Shown one piece after another: positions 55,652-64,000 of a stretch of 64,000 nt of DNA. Within the stretch, counting starts at the first letter, position 1; the number at the start of each line of letters is the position of its first letter. Position numbers and translations under genes: made by a program. The DNA lies in NCBI RefSeq assembly GCF_000741135.1, contig NZ_JGYU01000002.1:310022-374021 (forward strand), in the 5' to 3' direction. Origin of the DNA: Bifidobacterium choerinum. Its GTDB lineage: Bacteria > Actinomycetota > Actinomycetes > Actinomycetales > Bifidobacteriaceae. A model generated the notes under the pieces. That model was not told the DNA's origin. It saw only the letters and a program-made list of their open reading frames with translations, and searched no databases.

Positions 55652-56842
55652 TCAGCCGCCGTAGACCTCGGTCACGAACTCGCGCAGCCGTTCGGCGCCG
55701 CGGCGCACCTGGTCGGTCTCGAGGCAGTAGGAGATGCGCAGATAGCCGGGCATGCCGAAGGAGTCGGAGGGCACCATGTACAGGTCGTAGTCCATCGCCT
55801 TGCGCGCGAAGGCGTTCGCGTCCTCCTCGAGCGCCTTCGGGAAGATGTAGAATGTGCCGCCGGGACGCTGCACCGTGAAGCCGAGGTCGACGAGCGCGTC
55901 GTAGATGATGTTCATGTTCGTCTCGTAGATCGACAGGTCGCTCGTGTCGTCGAGCACGCGCGCGACGGCGAGCTGCATCGACGACGACGGGCAGTTGTGG
56001 CCGATCGTGCGGCTGATCTGCGCGAACATCGGCACGAGCAGATCGGCGTCGGTCGCGCGCGGATTGACGGCGACGTAGCCGATGCGCTCGCCCGGCAGCG
56101 ACAGCGACTTCGAGAACGAATAGCAGGTGAGCGTGTTGTCGTAGAAGCGCGCCGGATACGGCTGCTCGGCGCCGTCGAAGACGATCTCGCGGTACGGCTC
56201 ATCCGAGATCAGGAAGATGTCATGGCCGAACTCGCGCTGCTTGGCGCGCAGCATGTCGGCGAGCGCCTCGAGCGTCTCGGCCGAGTAGACGGTGCCCGAT
56301 GGGTTGTTCGGCGTGTTGATGAGCACGGCCGCGACCTTCGGGTTGAGCGTGCGCTCGAACGCGTCGAAATCGATCTGGAAACGCTCGGTGTCCGGCGGCA
56401 CGACGGTCAGCGTCGCGCCGGTGCCCTCCACATACGGCTGGTATTCGGGGAAGAACGGCGCGAAGGTGACGATCTCGTCGCCCGGCTTCGTCACGGCGCG
56501 GAACGCGTGCGCGAGCGCGCCGGTGGCGCCGGAGGTCGGGAACAGATGCATGGCCTCGTAGTCCATGCCGAAACGGCGGTTGAGCGAGTCGGCCATCGCC
56601 TGACGCACCGACAGGATGCCCGTCGACGGGCTGTAGCCGTGCAGCGCATGCGGCGGCTCGGTGGAGTAGAGGTCGAGCATCGCGTCGGTGAACTGCGACG
56701 GGCATGCGACGTTCGGGTTGCCGATCGAGAAGTCGAAGACGTGGTCCGCGCCGATCTCGCGCTTGCGTGCGCTCGCGCGTTCGCTGATCGAACGGATGAC
56801 GGATTTCTCGTTGAGCATGTCCTTGAAACGGTCGTTGATCAT
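55652..56842 (-). CDS. Class I pyridoxal-phosphate aminotransferase
   Basis: The 396-residue enzyme has the PLP lysine in YSFSKSLSLPGERIGYVA and substrate-binding blocks DFSIGNPNVACPSQF, TSGATGALAHAFRAV and INTPNNPSGTVYS. It belongs to the aspartate-aminotransferase fold I group; the amino acid used cannot be told. SD AAAGG lies before the ATG. It stands alone between DUF2974 and the CmpB-like gene. Confidence 0.92.
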   Translation of the reverse strand: MINDRFKDMLNEKSVIRSISERASARKREIGADHVFDFSIGNPNVACPSQFTDAMLDLYSTEPPHALHGYSPSTGILSVRQAMADSLNRRFGMDYEAMHLFPTSGATGALAHAFRAVTKPGDEIVTFAPFFPEYQPYVEGTGATLTVVPPDTERFQIDFDAFERTLNPKVAAVLINTPNNPSGTVYSAETLEALADMLRAKQREFGHDIFLISDEPYREIVFDGAEQPYPARFYDNTLTCYSFSKSLSLPGERIGYVAVNPRATDADLLVPMFAQISRTIGHNCPSSSMQLAVARVLDDTSDLSIYETNMNIIYDALVDLGFTVQRPGGTFYIFPKALEEDANAFARKAMDYDLYMVPSDSFGMPGYLRISYCLETDQVRRGAERLREFVTEVYGG

Positions 56843-56932
56843 GGGAGCCTTTCGGATCGACGGGACGGAGATGAGGCCAGCGTACGCCGAAGGGATGTCG
56901 CATGCGTTGCGGCCGCGGCGCTCGCGGACGGC

Positions 56933-57808
56933 TCAGTGCGACGTGTGCGGCGCGCGGCGCTCGCGGTACTTCGCGAACTGCGCGCGCACCTCCTTGAGCA
57001 GATGCGGGTCGTGCGTCGTGCGCATCTGCGGGTAGGCGTCGATGAGGCGGCGCTGCTGCAGGCTGAACAGGTCATGCACATGCGCCGAGAACTGGTCGCT
57101 CGCGTCCCTGACGCGTTCGCCGGCGTCGTGCACCTTCTCGCCGACACGCGTGCCGAGGCCGTCGGTGGCCGCGTTAAAGCGCGCGCCGGCGGCCTCGACG
57201 TGCGCGTCGGCCGCCGTGATGCCGACGTCGATGTGTGCGATGCCGCGCTGCTTGAGCGACTTGATGTCCGATTCGACGTGGCCGAGGCGGCTGTTCATGC
57301 TGATCAGGCTGCCGAAGGTGATGACGGCGTCGACGAGCGTGATGACGAGCAGCGTCGTCGAGACGGCGATCAGCGTCGTCGGGTCGATCGCGTCGCATAG
57401 TTCGGCGACGTGCGGCTGCACCCACAGTTTGATGACGGTGCAGCCGAGGCCGAAGAAGATGAAGCCGTTGAGGTAGACGCGGCCGTTGATGTTGAACGGC
57501 TTGTTCGTATAGTCCCACAGCCGCATGTGGAACAGCTTCTCGATGCCCCACGAGGTCAGGTATTCGAGCGTGCATGCGAGGACGCCGCTGCTGAGGAAGA
57601 GCGCGAGGAACGAATGCTCGCCGGGCAGCGCGTAGATCGCGAGCAGCGCGCCGAAGCCGTAGATCGGGCACAGCGGGCCGTTGAGGATGCCTCGGTCGAC
57701 GAAGCGTTTCTTCATGACGATGTTGAGGCAGGTCTCCCACAGCCAGCCGATGAAGCTGTACAGCAGGAACCACAGGAGGATCTTGTCGAAGGCGAGGATC
57801 ACATGCAT
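56933..57808 (-). CDS. CmpB-like (putative ABC permease) membrane protein with helical tail
   Basis: The first 170 residues hold several membrane helices with SFIGWLWETCLNIVMKKRFVDRG and CPIYGFGALLAIYAL, the pattern of PF06541 (ABC_trans_CmpB) proteins. The remainder is a soluble, charged, probably coiled tail. Most homologues are called putative ABC transporter permeases without proof. ATG 57808 has no SD; a GTACCG-like -10 may lie upstream. A longer frame upstream overlaps the start of the paralogue genes on the other strand and was rejected. Confidence 0.83.
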   Translation of the reverse strand: MHVILAFDKILLWFLLYSFIGWLWETCLNIVMKKRFVDRGILNGPLCPIYGFGALLAIYALPGEHSFLALFLSSGVLACTLEYLTSWGIEKLFHMRLWDYTNKPFNINGRVYLNGFIFFGLGCTVIKLWVQPHVAELCDAIDPTTLIAVSTTLLVITLVDAVITFGSLISMNSRLGHVESDIKSLKQRGIAHIDVGITAADAHVEAAGARFNAATDGLGTRVGEKVHDAGERVRDASDQFSAHVHDLFSLQQRRLIDAYPQMRTTHDPHLLKEVRAQFAKYRERRAPHTSH

Positions 57809-58086
57809 GGACACCACGGTACCGCATCGGCTGCGCCCGCGCGCCCGCGCGCGGTTCTCACGTGCTGGGACGGCGGTGAAGGCGCGCGGCGACTGCGCTA
57901 CACTGACGAAACCATGGAAAGGCGCGCCACAACGGTGGCGCAGGCGCAATGCCCTCCGAGGAAGGCTTGAGGCTGCGGGCGCCGAGGTCTCGCAGACGAT
58001 CGGTCCGGTGACGGACATCGATATGCGCCGCAGACGCAGCAGACGACGACAGCCTGGCGGCGCCGTCGGGAAGGAGCATACGCGAC

Positions 58087-58260
58087 GTGTTCGGATTCGG
58101 CAGGAAGAAGGACAAGGCACAGCGCGACGCCGAAGCTGCGGCGCAGCAGCGGCAATCAGCGCAGCCGCAGCAGCCAATGGAGCAGCAGCCGTCGGGCATG
58201 GCCGCCGCCGTGCCGCCGCCGGCGCCGGCGCGGCGGGCGGGCACACGAACGGCCCGGTGA
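58087..58260 (+). pseudogene. Likely true N-terminus of the following gene, out of frame
   Basis: GTG 58087 (AAGGAG 10 nt upstream) opens VFGFGRKKDKAQRDAEAAAQ and continues as a Gln/Pro/Ala-rich segment to TGA 58260, 57 codons in all. It reads like the amino end of a conserved protein, yet the body of the gene continues in another frame (shifted by -1), with GTG 58257 overlapping this stop as GTGA. Either one base is missing in the GC-rich run at about 58200-58240, or the two frames are translated by stop-start coupling. Confidence 0.6.
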
Positions 58261-60749
58261 GGCTCATCGACCCGGTGCCCGAACAGCCGCAGGACATGCG
58301 CGTCGGCGTCGTGCAGGCGCTCGAGCAGCCCGACGGCGGCCAGGGATACATCGTCGAACTGACACCGGCCGGCCAGATGAACATCCTCGCGTGGATCGCC
58401 GGCGACGACGCCGTGCATCCGACGTCGACGGTGCTCACCGAGGAGCCGTCGACGGCCGATGTCGAACTCAAGTTCGACGCATGGAACGCCGGCAACGACG
58501 TGATCGGCGGCATCTTCGTCTGGGACACCGTGCACGGTTTCCGCGGCGACGACCCCGACCTGCCGATCTGCATCGGCGAATACGCGGTCGGCCCCGACGG
58601 CGCCGTCCTCATCGCCCAGTGCTCGTTCGACGCCGGCGTCTACGGGCGCGCGCCGCATCCGCGCGCCGAGGCGATCGCCGCCTGCTGGCTGCTCGCATGC
58701 CGTCTGCCCGCCGTGCGCGGCGAACAGATCACGACGAGCTCGGGACGCTTCGCCGACTTCTTCGAACAGGTCGAGAAGATGCCGCTGCCCGACGCGATCG
58801 ACATGGTCATCCACCGCGGCATGTCGAACGGCGGCCGCGTCACGCCGGTCGAACGCGCGCTCGCGCGGCAGCTCGTCGAGATCGGCGCGCCGCAGATCCG
58901 CGCGATCGCCGCGAACACCGACCTCGGCATGCATCGGCTCGACACGACCGGCCAGTTCTGGATCAACTTCGACGAGGAGGCCGTGCAGGGTCTGCAGCGC
59001 GACCTCGTCATCGCCGTCGAGGGCGCGTTCAACCGCGCCGTCGACGCGCGCAACGTCGCCGCGCGCCTCGACAACGACGTCGCATTGCTCGCGACGCTCG
59101 ACGAACGGACGACCGGATTCGTGTTCCGCGACGCCTTCGGCCACTGGGGCGAGCATGCGCGCTTCGTGCGTGGCGAAATCGACGCGCGCAACCCGTTCAT
59201 GGAGCTCTACGACGCGCGCGCCAGACGCGGCGGCGCATGGGAGTCGCTGACGCGCTTCGGCAACGTCGCCGAACAGCTGCGTCTGCCGTTGCGTCTGCAG
59301 TACGGCGTCGACGTCGACAACGCGTCCGGCACGATGGCGATCGCGTTCGGCGCGCCGACGGCGTTGGGATTCCCGGCCTCGCGCGTCGATGACGACGGCG
59401 TCTGGCGCGACGCGCGCGACACGCGCGGCGCGCAGGCCTCCGTCTACGCGCTGCGCCTCGCCGGCCTGCTCGCCTACATCGGCTTCTCGTCGAGCGTCGC
59501 GACGACGTCGGTGACGATTACGGCGCGCGCCGGCATGATCACCGGCACGCCGGTGCTGTCGATGCGTTTCGAACGCATGGCCTTCTACGGCGACGTGCTG
59601 CCGCGCTACCTCGGCGACGACATAGGCGACGCCGTTCTCGACTTCGATCCGGCCGCGCTGCTGCGGCTGCTCGCGCCGGCCGCGCAGGCCGTCGACCTCG
59701 GCGCCGACCTCGGCCTTCGCGGCGTCGCGCCGCTGCCGATGCCGCCGGCGATCAAGGCGCACCGCGTGCCGCTGTGGAAGGACATGCGCGAGCTGCCCGC
59801 CGACCTCGGCGAGCGTCTGCGCGCCGAACGCGCATGCGAACTCGATGTACTGCACGACGACGCGCCGATCTCGATCGCCGACGTCGAGAAAATCATCGAG
59901 GACAACGAGGAGTCGCCGGTGTCGGCCGCGATCGAACTCGAATCGGTCGTCATGGAGCTGTCGAAGTCGCTGCCGCAGGAGACGCCGTCGTTCCGACCGC
60001 TGTACTGCAACAACCAGGGCGAGCGCGAACTCGTCGCGCTCGCCGACGACAATCCGCAGGCGCATGCGGACGGCCAACCGCGCGTCGACCCGTCGACGAT
60101 CCGCTATTTCAAGGTCCCGGACGCGCTGTTCCGCGCATTGATCGAGCTCGCGCGCATCAACATCGCCAACGGGCGGTTCGACAAGGCGCGCGAACTGCTC
60201 GCGCGCATCCACCACATCGGCAAACTGTCGATTCCGCCGTACATCAGCGAATCGGCGATGTATGTGGATGTCGAGGAGCCCGACTGGCAGAAGGACGCCG
60301 ACGTGCTGACGAAGGCGCTGCCGTACGCCGTCGAGGCCAACGACGTCGCCATGCTCTACTACCGCCTCGCCTACGCGATGCGCAATCTCGGCAAGCTCGA
60401 CCTGTCCGCCGCCTGCTACGCGATGACGTTGACGATGCCGGTGCGCTGGCTGCGCGACACGGCGCTCGAGGAGCTGAGCGAACTGCTCGACGGCGACCTG
60501 GGCCGCGCGCCGGCGATCGACGACGCCAAGCAGCTGCTGCGCGCGAACGGCATCCCGATCGTGCCGTCGCACGCCCTGATGCATCTGCTCGCGCGCAACA
60601 CGATCGACCTCGTCGACGCCGGCTTCCCGAAGGCCGCCGCCATCGGCACGCGGCTGCTCGCGGCCGCCGAACGCGACGACACGCTCAACTGGCTCGGCGG
60701 CACATTGCTCTACGGCACCTACGGCGAGGACGAGCTCGGCGACGAGTGA
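58257..60749 (+). CDS. Large TPR-like protein of unknown function, copy 1
   Basis: From RLIDPVPEQPQDMRVGVVQA onward this 830-residue frame has consistent codon use. The N-terminal half repeats SHMT-like beta-alpha patterns I cannot assign; the C-terminal third contains TPR-like helices (ALIELARINIANGRFDKARELL; MLYYRLAYAMRNLGKLDLSA). It is paralogous to the next gene (shared LDILHDDA, ELESV, RPLYC and YYRLAYA blocks). Function is unknown. The 5' end is uncertain because of the frame break described for 58087-58260. Confidence 0.75.
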   Translation: MRLIDPVPEQPQDMRVGVVQALEQPDGGQGYIVELTPAGQMNILAWIAGDDAVHPTSTVLTEEPSTADVELKFDAWNAGNDVIGGIFVWDTVHGFRGDDPDLPICIGEYAVGPDGAVLIAQCSFDAGVYGRAPHPRAEAIAACWLLACRLPAVRGEQITTSSGRFADFFEQVEKMPLPDAIDMVIHRGMSNGGRVTPVERALARQLVEIGAPQIRAIAANTDLGMHRLDTTGQFWINFDEEAVQGLQRDLVIAVEGAFNRAVDARNVAARLDNDVALLATLDERTTGFVFRDAFGHWGEHARFVRGEIDARNPFMELYDARARRGGAWESLTRFGNVAEQLRLPLRLQYGVDVDNASGTMAIAFGAPTALGFPASRVDDDGVWRDARDTRGAQASVYALRLAGLLAYIGFSSSVATTSVTITARAGMITGTPVLSMRFERMAFYGDVLPRYLGDDIGDAVLDFDPAALLRLLAPAAQAVDLGADLGLRGVAPLPMPPAIKAHRVPLWKDMRELPADLGERLRAERACELDVLHDDAPISIADVEKIIEDNEESPVSAAIELESVVMELSKSLPQETPSFRPLYCNNQGERELVALADDNPQAHADGQPRVDPSTIRYFKVPDALFRALIELARINIANGRFDKARELLARIHHIGKLSIPPYISESAMYVDVEEPDWQKDADVLTKALPYAVEANDVAMLYYRLAYAMRNLGKLDLSAACYAMTLTMPVRWLRDTALEELSELLDGDLGRAPAIDDAKQLLRANGIPIVPSHALMHLLARNTIDLVDAGFPKAAAIGTRLLAAAERDDTLNWLGGTLLYGTYGEDELGDE

Positions 60750-60823
60750 GCACCGGAGTTCGGATGACGGACCGATGACGACCGCATGATGATCACGACA
60801 GACCACGACCAAAGGACGAAACG

Positions 60824-63469
60824 ATGACGCAGACGAACGGCACAGACGGATTCATCGTGCCACCCATCCCGCCGGCGCCGGGATCCGGCGCCGCGACGCC
60901 GACGTCGCAGGCGACCGCGCAAACGACGGCACAGCAGCCGCCGACGACACAATCGACGCAGCCGTCGCGCGCGAGGCACGCGGCGCGGCCGATCCGTCAG
61001 CTCGACGAACGCGGGCGCACCGACCGGCTGCCGACGCTGCCCGGACTGCCGGCGGGCCACACCTACGCGGTGACGGATGCGCTGCCGCAGCCGGCGCACG
61101 GCCTCGGCTACGTCGTCGAGGAGGCCGGCGGCGGCGTGCATGTGCTCGCATGGATCCGCGATGATCTGAAGGTGTTCTCGGTCGCCAACGTCCTCGACGC
61201 CGCCGCCGCCGACGCGCTACACGGCAACCGCGCCGATGTGCACTTCGACGAATGGGACACGGACGGCGACGACCATACCGGCCCGATGCGCGTGCGCAGC
61301 GTCTTCGAACCCGGCCGCGGCGTCAGCTTCGGCGAATACCGCCGCAACGGCGACGAGACGACGATCCTCGCCGCAGCGATGGATCTCGGCCCCTACACGC
61401 GCGGCACCTATCCGACGGCGGCCGTGCTTGCGGCGAGCTGGCTGCTCGCGTATCATGTCCCGACGCTCGCCGGCCGCCGTCCCGGCGCCGGACTCGGCCG
61501 CATCTTCGACGAGTTCATGCGGGTGACGCGCGAACCGGTCGCCGACGCGGTCGACGCGATCGTCTGGAAGGGCGCCGTCAACGCGGCGACGGCGGCCCCG
61601 ACCGACCGTTTCGCCGCACGTGAGCTCATCGAGGCCGGCGCGGCCGCGTTGCGCCCGGTCAGCGCGCGCGAATCGGTGCGCTTCATCATCGTCGAGGGCA
61701 CGAACCTGTTCTGGGCCGTGTTCAATGGCGACCTGCCGACCGAGGACCGGCACGTCGTGCTCGCGATCGAATCGGCGCTCAACCGCATCGGCGCCGTGCG
61801 GCGCGTCGCCGACATGCGCGACAACGAGAACGGCTTCGTCACGACGCTCGACGAGGCCGCCTGCTACGACGCGGTGCACCGCCGCGACCACATCTGGTCG
61901 CAGCACGTCGACCATGTGCTCGACTACACGAACGTCAACAACCGCTTCGCGCGCATCAACGACGCGGCCGCCGCGCCGGGCGGCATGTGGGACACGTTGA
62001 CGCGCTTCATCACGATCGGCGAGTCGCTGATCCTGCCGCACCGCTTCGAATACCGCGCCGACGTCAACGCGGCGACCGGCGAGATGGCGATCATCTTCTC
62101 GGCGCCCGACGAAACGCAGTTCCAGTCGAGCGACTGGCACGACGGCCACGTCGTCGACGTGCGCACGATGCGCGCCGCCCACGCCGCGACGTATTCACTC
62201 GAACTCGCCGGCCTGCTCGCGCAGATCGCGTTCACGGCCGGGCCGTCCGTCCACGCCGTCACCGTCACCGGCTACCGCGGCTCGCTGTACAAGACCGAGG
62301 ATCCTGTGCTCTCGCTGCGCTTCGAGCGCGAACGCTTCACGACGAACGTGCTGCCGCGCTACCGCGACGGCGCCTTCGACGACGTGGCGCTCGACGACGA
62401 TCCGGCGCGCGTCGTGCCGATGCTCGAACCGACGGACTTCGCGCTCGCCTTCAACGCGCGCCGCGGCCTCGACGTCATCACGCCGCTGCCGATCCCGCAG
62501 TCGCTGCTGGCGAACCGCACGCCGCTGTGGGCGGACGCGCGCCCGCTGCCGCCGCGGCTGGGCGCGCTGCTGCGCGCCGACCGCGCGCGGGATCTCGACA
62601 TCCTGCACGACGACGCCTCGATCAAGGGATCGGAGGTCATGGACCTGCGCCGCGACAACGAGGAGGACACGCCGATCGGCACGTCGATTGAACTCGAATC
62701 GGTCATCATGCAGATCGAGATGAGCGACCAGGCGCCGGCGAACCAGCGGCCGCTATACTGCGAAAACCCGACGCAGCGCCTGCTCGTCTCCCTCGTCGAC
62801 GACGGTCCGGACACGCGCTACTGGAAGGCGCCGGACGCGCTGTACAACGCGCGCGTGGGGCTGACGCACATCTACCGCGACGACGGCGACTACAAGGCCG
62901 CCGTCGCGCAGGCGCAGGCGATGGAGCGCATCGCGCCGACCTGCGCATCCGCGTATTTCGAGGAGGCGGTCGTGCACGCCGACAACGAACATTACGAGGA
63001 TGCGGCGCGCGTGCTCAAGTTCGCGTTGACGATTGCCGTCGCACGCGACGACGTCGACTTCGTCTACTATCGCCTCGCCTACGCGCTGTGGAATAACGGC
63101 GACCGAGAATCGGCGGCCGCCTGCTATGCGATGCGCACGCTCGACAGCGCCTCCTACGCGCCGTCCGCGCGCCGCGAGGTCGCGCAGCTGCTCGCGCAGC
63201 TCGGCTGGGACGAGCTGCCCGACCATGACAGGGCCGTCGCCAGGCTGCGCGAGGTCGGCATTCCGGTCGCCCCGCAGGCGCGCGCTCTCGACGTGCTCGC
63301 CGAAGCCGCGATGGGACTCGTCGACGCCGGATTCCCGTGCGCGGCCGACGCGGCCGCCGACATCCTCGCGAACTCGATCGACGGCGACGTGCTGCGGCTG
63401 CTGCGGCAGTGCCTGCGCTACGGCGTGCTCAACGCCGACGATGTGCTCGCGGCCGAACGCGGGGAGTGA
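60824..63469 (+). CDS. Large TPR-like protein of unknown function, copy 2
   Basis: The 881-residue paralogue of the previous gene begins MTQTNGTDGFIVPPIPPAPG, a Pro/Gln/Thr-rich lead, then GLGYVVEEAGGGVHVLAWIR and similar blocks, ending in TPR-like repeats (VYYRLAYALWNNGDRESAAACYAM). No membrane helix or catalytic motif is seen. SD AAAGGACG precedes the ATG. The pair lies 75 bp apart and probably forms one operon; a tandem duplication followed by divergence explains them. Confidence 0.85.
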   Translation: MTQTNGTDGFIVPPIPPAPGSGAATPTSQATAQTTAQQPPTTQSTQPSRARHAARPIRQLDERGRTDRLPTLPGLPAGHTYAVTDALPQPAHGLGYVVEEAGGGVHVLAWIRDDLKVFSVANVLDAAAADALHGNRADVHFDEWDTDGDDHTGPMRVRSVFEPGRGVSFGEYRRNGDETTILAAAMDLGPYTRGTYPTAAVLAASWLLAYHVPTLAGRRPGAGLGRIFDEFMRVTREPVADAVDAIVWKGAVNAATAAPTDRFAARELIEAGAAALRPVSARESVRFIIVEGTNLFWAVFNGDLPTEDRHVVLAIESALNRIGAVRRVADMRDNENGFVTTLDEAACYDAVHRRDHIWSQHVDHVLDYTNVNNRFARINDAAAAPGGMWDTLTRFITIGESLILPHRFEYRADVNAATGEMAIIFSAPDETQFQSSDWHDGHVVDVRTMRAAHAATYSLELAGLLAQIAFTAGPSVHAVTVTGYRGSLYKTEDPVLSLRFERERFTTNVLPRYRDGAFDDVALDDDPARVVPMLEPTDFALAFNARRGLDVITPLPIPQSLLANRTPLWADARPLPPRLGALLRADRARDLDILHDDASIKGSEVMDLRRDNEEDTPIGTSIELESVIMQIEMSDQAPANQRPLYCENPTQRLLVSLVDDGPDTRYWKAPDALYNARVGLTHIYRDDGDYKAAVAQAQAMERIAPTCASAYFEEAVVHADNEHYEDAARVLKFALTIAVARDDVDFVYYRLAYALWNNGDRESAAACYAMRTLDSASYAPSARREVAQLLAQLGWDELPDHDRAVARLREVGIPVAPQARALDVLAEAAMGLVDAGFPCAADAAADILANSIDGDVLRLLRQCLRYGVLNADDVLAAERGE

Positions 63470-63545
63470 ACGGCGGCGTCGCATATGCGGTGACCGATCG
63501 ATGACGGCCCGCCTTCCGTTGCATGGGTGGATTTTCAGGGGAAGA

Positions 63546-64000
63546 TCATTCGGCGAGGCGTTCCTTGATGAACGCGGTCGCCTCGTCGTAGGACGGGCAG
63601 ACGGGCACGCCGTCGACATTGTGCGCAATCGACAGCGCGGCCGCCGCGTTCGCGATCTGCACGCTCGCCTCGAGGTCCCAGCCCTCGGCGAGCAGCGCGC
63701 ACAGTGCGCCGGTGTGCACCGGGCCGGCCGAGCGGATATGCGTCGCCTTCGTCGGGAAGCCGTCGATGTGCATGACGCCCTCGCCGTGCTGGCGGATCCA
63801 GGCGCCGCGCGAGCCGGCGCGCAGCACGACCGGCGCGCGCAGCACCTCGCTGAGCGCCGTGCACAGTTCGTGCATCGACTCGTCGAAGCCGCCGGAGACG
63901 CGCAGCGTCGGCGTCTCGTCGATGCTGATCGACAGTCGTTCGGCGAGCGCATACGCCTGCTGGCGGTTCATCGACCAGACCGGGCGTGCGAGGATCAGCG
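63546..64000 (-). CDS. PfkB-family carbohydrate kinase, C-terminal part (start outside window)
   Basis: The frame is open to the window edge and gives the last 151 residues. RSAGPVHTGALCALLAEGWDLEASVQIANAAAALS aligns with the C-terminal signature of ribokinase-like enzymes (usually D-x-x-GAGD-x-F-x-GAL...). In place of GAGD this protein has SAGP, so the usual catalytic Asp is replaced by Pro. It may be a divergent or inactive member. An internal Met at 63971 is not a real start because the frame continues upstream. Confidence 0.72.
   Translation of the reverse strand, partial: LILARPVWSMNRQQAYALAERLSISIDETPTLRVSGGFDESMHELCTALSEVLRAPVVLRAGSRGAWIRQHGEGVMHIDGFPTKATHIRSAGPVHTGALCALLAEGWDLEASVQIANAAAALSIAHNVDGVPVCPSYDEATAFIKERLAE

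Noticed and set aside
58180-58260. Programmed -1 frameshift joining 58087 and 58257 frames
   Set aside because: No X-XXY-YYZ slippery sequence is visible in the GC-rich run, so a base loss or stop-start coupling is favoured.
57858-60812. 984-codon open frame on the minus strand
   Set aside because: Antisense to the TPR-like paralogue; composition is shadow-like.

Overview
The window is a high-GC, densely coded chromosomal segment of an actinobacterium. A Bifidobacterium or close relative is the best fit. The inference rests on the protein families and their order: an actinobacterial Tad pilus locus beside dnaX-recR, a two-gene aspartokinase followed by asd, actinobacterial myo-inositol-phosphate synthase, an IclR regulator divergent from leuCD, a C69 dipeptidase, a 505-residue Fhs, a water-forming type NADH oxidase, GluRS beside tRNA-Glu and tRNA-Gln, and a small 4.5S-type SRP RNA. 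The species cannot be named from sequence reading alone. I see no transposase, integrase, phage genes, rRNA or CRISPR array.

Layout. 1-3337: the distal part of a Tad/Flp pilus locus (ATPase end, two membrane platform proteins, a small pilin-like protein, two TadE/G-like pseudopilins), with tandem parS-like palindromes before the pilin. 3506-9483: dnaX-recR, then split aspartokinase (catalytic plus ACT subunits) and asd. 9484-13063: a 53-bp tandem repeat array, a DUF5701-type protein and a large zinc-ribbon/PASTA-like membrane protein. 13063-18979: leuA with a structured leader, a bifunctional penicillin-binding protein and ino1. 19006-25138: SRP RNA, a PAP2 phosphatase, then topA-tmk-holB. 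25212-29307: a PEBP protein, a dipeptidase and fhs. 29366-31927: an accessory patch with an orphan LPxTG-like sorting-signal remnant, a hicAB toxin-antitoxin pair under a 45-bp palindrome, a MIF-like tautomerase, a GtrA-like protein and repeat-rich intergenic DNA. 31928-38901: an unknown protein, a histidine phosphatase, an MFS transporter, gltX, tRNA-Glu/tRNA-Gln and a metallophosphoesterase. 39130-42770: an LtbR-like regulator divergent from leuCD, then a small AsnC-type domain protein. 42878-49454: NADH oxidase, murA, plsC, gpsA and ddl (envelope precursors). 49808-57808: membrane proteins, a CPBP protease, MscS, a TetR regulator, an alpha/beta hydrolase, an aminotransferase and a CmpB-like membrane protein. 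58087-63469: two tandem large paralogues of unknown function, the first with an apparent 5' frame disruption. 63546-64000: the end of a PfkB-family sugar kinase.

The genes are mostly housekeeping: replication, amino acid synthesis (aspartate family and leucine), peptidoglycan and phospholipid precursors. Most transcription units end in long, perfect GC-rich hairpins without a U-tract, often placed between convergent genes. Several genes have no Shine-Dalgarno sequence but a TANNNT-like or CACAAT hexamer 6-7 nt before the start codon, which suggests leaderless transcripts.

The features least explained by gene content are four intergenic tandem arrays with a 52-53 bp unit (about five helical turns), the hicAB palindrome, the orphan sorting-signal fragment, the frame break at 58087-58260, and the parS-like palindromes beside the pilin gene.
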